From contig CAZEGI010000034.1 of assembly GCA_964512105.1 (NCBI GenBank), forward strand, positions 1 through 10,228: 10,228 bases of DNA, in the 5' to 3' direction. A model generated the notes under the pieces. That model had not been told where the DNA came from. It was given only the letters and a program-made list of their open reading frames with translations, and did no database searches. Each line of letters opens with the position of its first letter. Position 1 is the first letter of the stretch. Position numbers and translations under genes: made by a program. Below are positions 10,154 to 10,228 of the stretch, piece after piece. The DNA is from CAZEGI01 sp964512105. GTDB lineage: Archaea; Altiarchaeota; Altiarchaeia; IMC4; CAZEGI01.

Positions 10154-10228
10154 GGGCTCGTAGTCTAGCCTGGTTATGACGTCCGCTTGACGTGCGGAAG
10201 ATCTCCGGTCCGAATCCGGACGAGCCCA
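10154..10228 (+). tRNA. tRNA-Val (anticodon GAC)
   Basis: A complete 75-nt cloverleaf ends at the window edge. The acceptor stem GGGCTCG/CGAGCCC has seven pairs, with discriminator A73 at 10228. The D arm has GG at 10172-10173. The anticodon stem TCCGC/GCGGA is perfect and the loop TTGACGT gives anticodon GAC at 10189-10191, reading GUC and GUU valine codons. The variable region is AGATC. The T stem is TCCGG/CCGGA with loop TCCGAAT, where position 55 is C instead of the near-universal T. There is no intron. Whether CCA is encoded lies beyond the window. Confidence 0.95.

Overview
The window looks archaeal. It carries an FtsZ/PRC-barrel/SepF cell-division cluster, SepF being the FtsZ anchor of FtsZ-using archaea. 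Several first genes have TATA-like boxes about 25-28 bp upstream of the start codon and almost no leader, while internal operon genes use GGAGGTGA-type ribosome binding sites. Tracts rich in T follow the stop codons. Small ORFs, a membrane-anchored multi-thioredoxin protein and a bacterial-looking proton pyrophosphatase would fit a DPANN-type or uncultivated euryarchaeal lineage, but the sequence alone does not settle the phylum.

Layout. 1-1501 (-) is methionyl-tRNA synthetase, cut by the left edge. 1502-1738 is a divergent promoter region with a long ftsZ leader, which holds a possible 16-codon upstream ORF whose stop lies inside the ftsZ ribosome binding site. 1739-4450 (+) is the division cluster: ftsZ, a PRC-barrel protein, sepF (overlapping the PRC gene by 38 nt), and an unrecognised envelope protein with a signal peptide, a cysteine-rich beta-sandwich-like ectodomain, a coiled coil and a C-terminal membrane anchor. 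4513-6561 (+) is a membrane-bound pyrophosphatase with the K464/T467 signature of potassium-independent proton pumps.

From 6593 to 9926 everything is on the minus strand. In transcription order these are a class I/II aminotransferase (9926-8793), a three-domain thioredoxin-fold protein with a duplicated GILT/DsbA-like module (8735-7011), and two overlapping small cysteine-containing ORFs (6948-6781 and 6832-6593) that converge on the pyrophosphatase gene.

9927-10228 is a divergent promoter region with an inverted repeat, followed by an orphan 5' fragment of tRNA-Val ending in a strong hairpin, then an intact tRNA-Val(GAC) that ends exactly at the window edge.

Functional reading. FtsZ, its membrane anchor SepF and a PRC-barrel protein form a compact divisome operon. 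The fourth protein would span the membrane beside them and is a candidate divisome component. Its six extracellular cysteines make the membrane-anchored thiol protein in the same window a conceivable partner (inference). No stretch over 300 bases lacks a gene. The longest are the 237 bases before the ftsZ start and about 120 bases before the tRNA fragment. No IS elements, CRISPR arrays or phage genes were seen.
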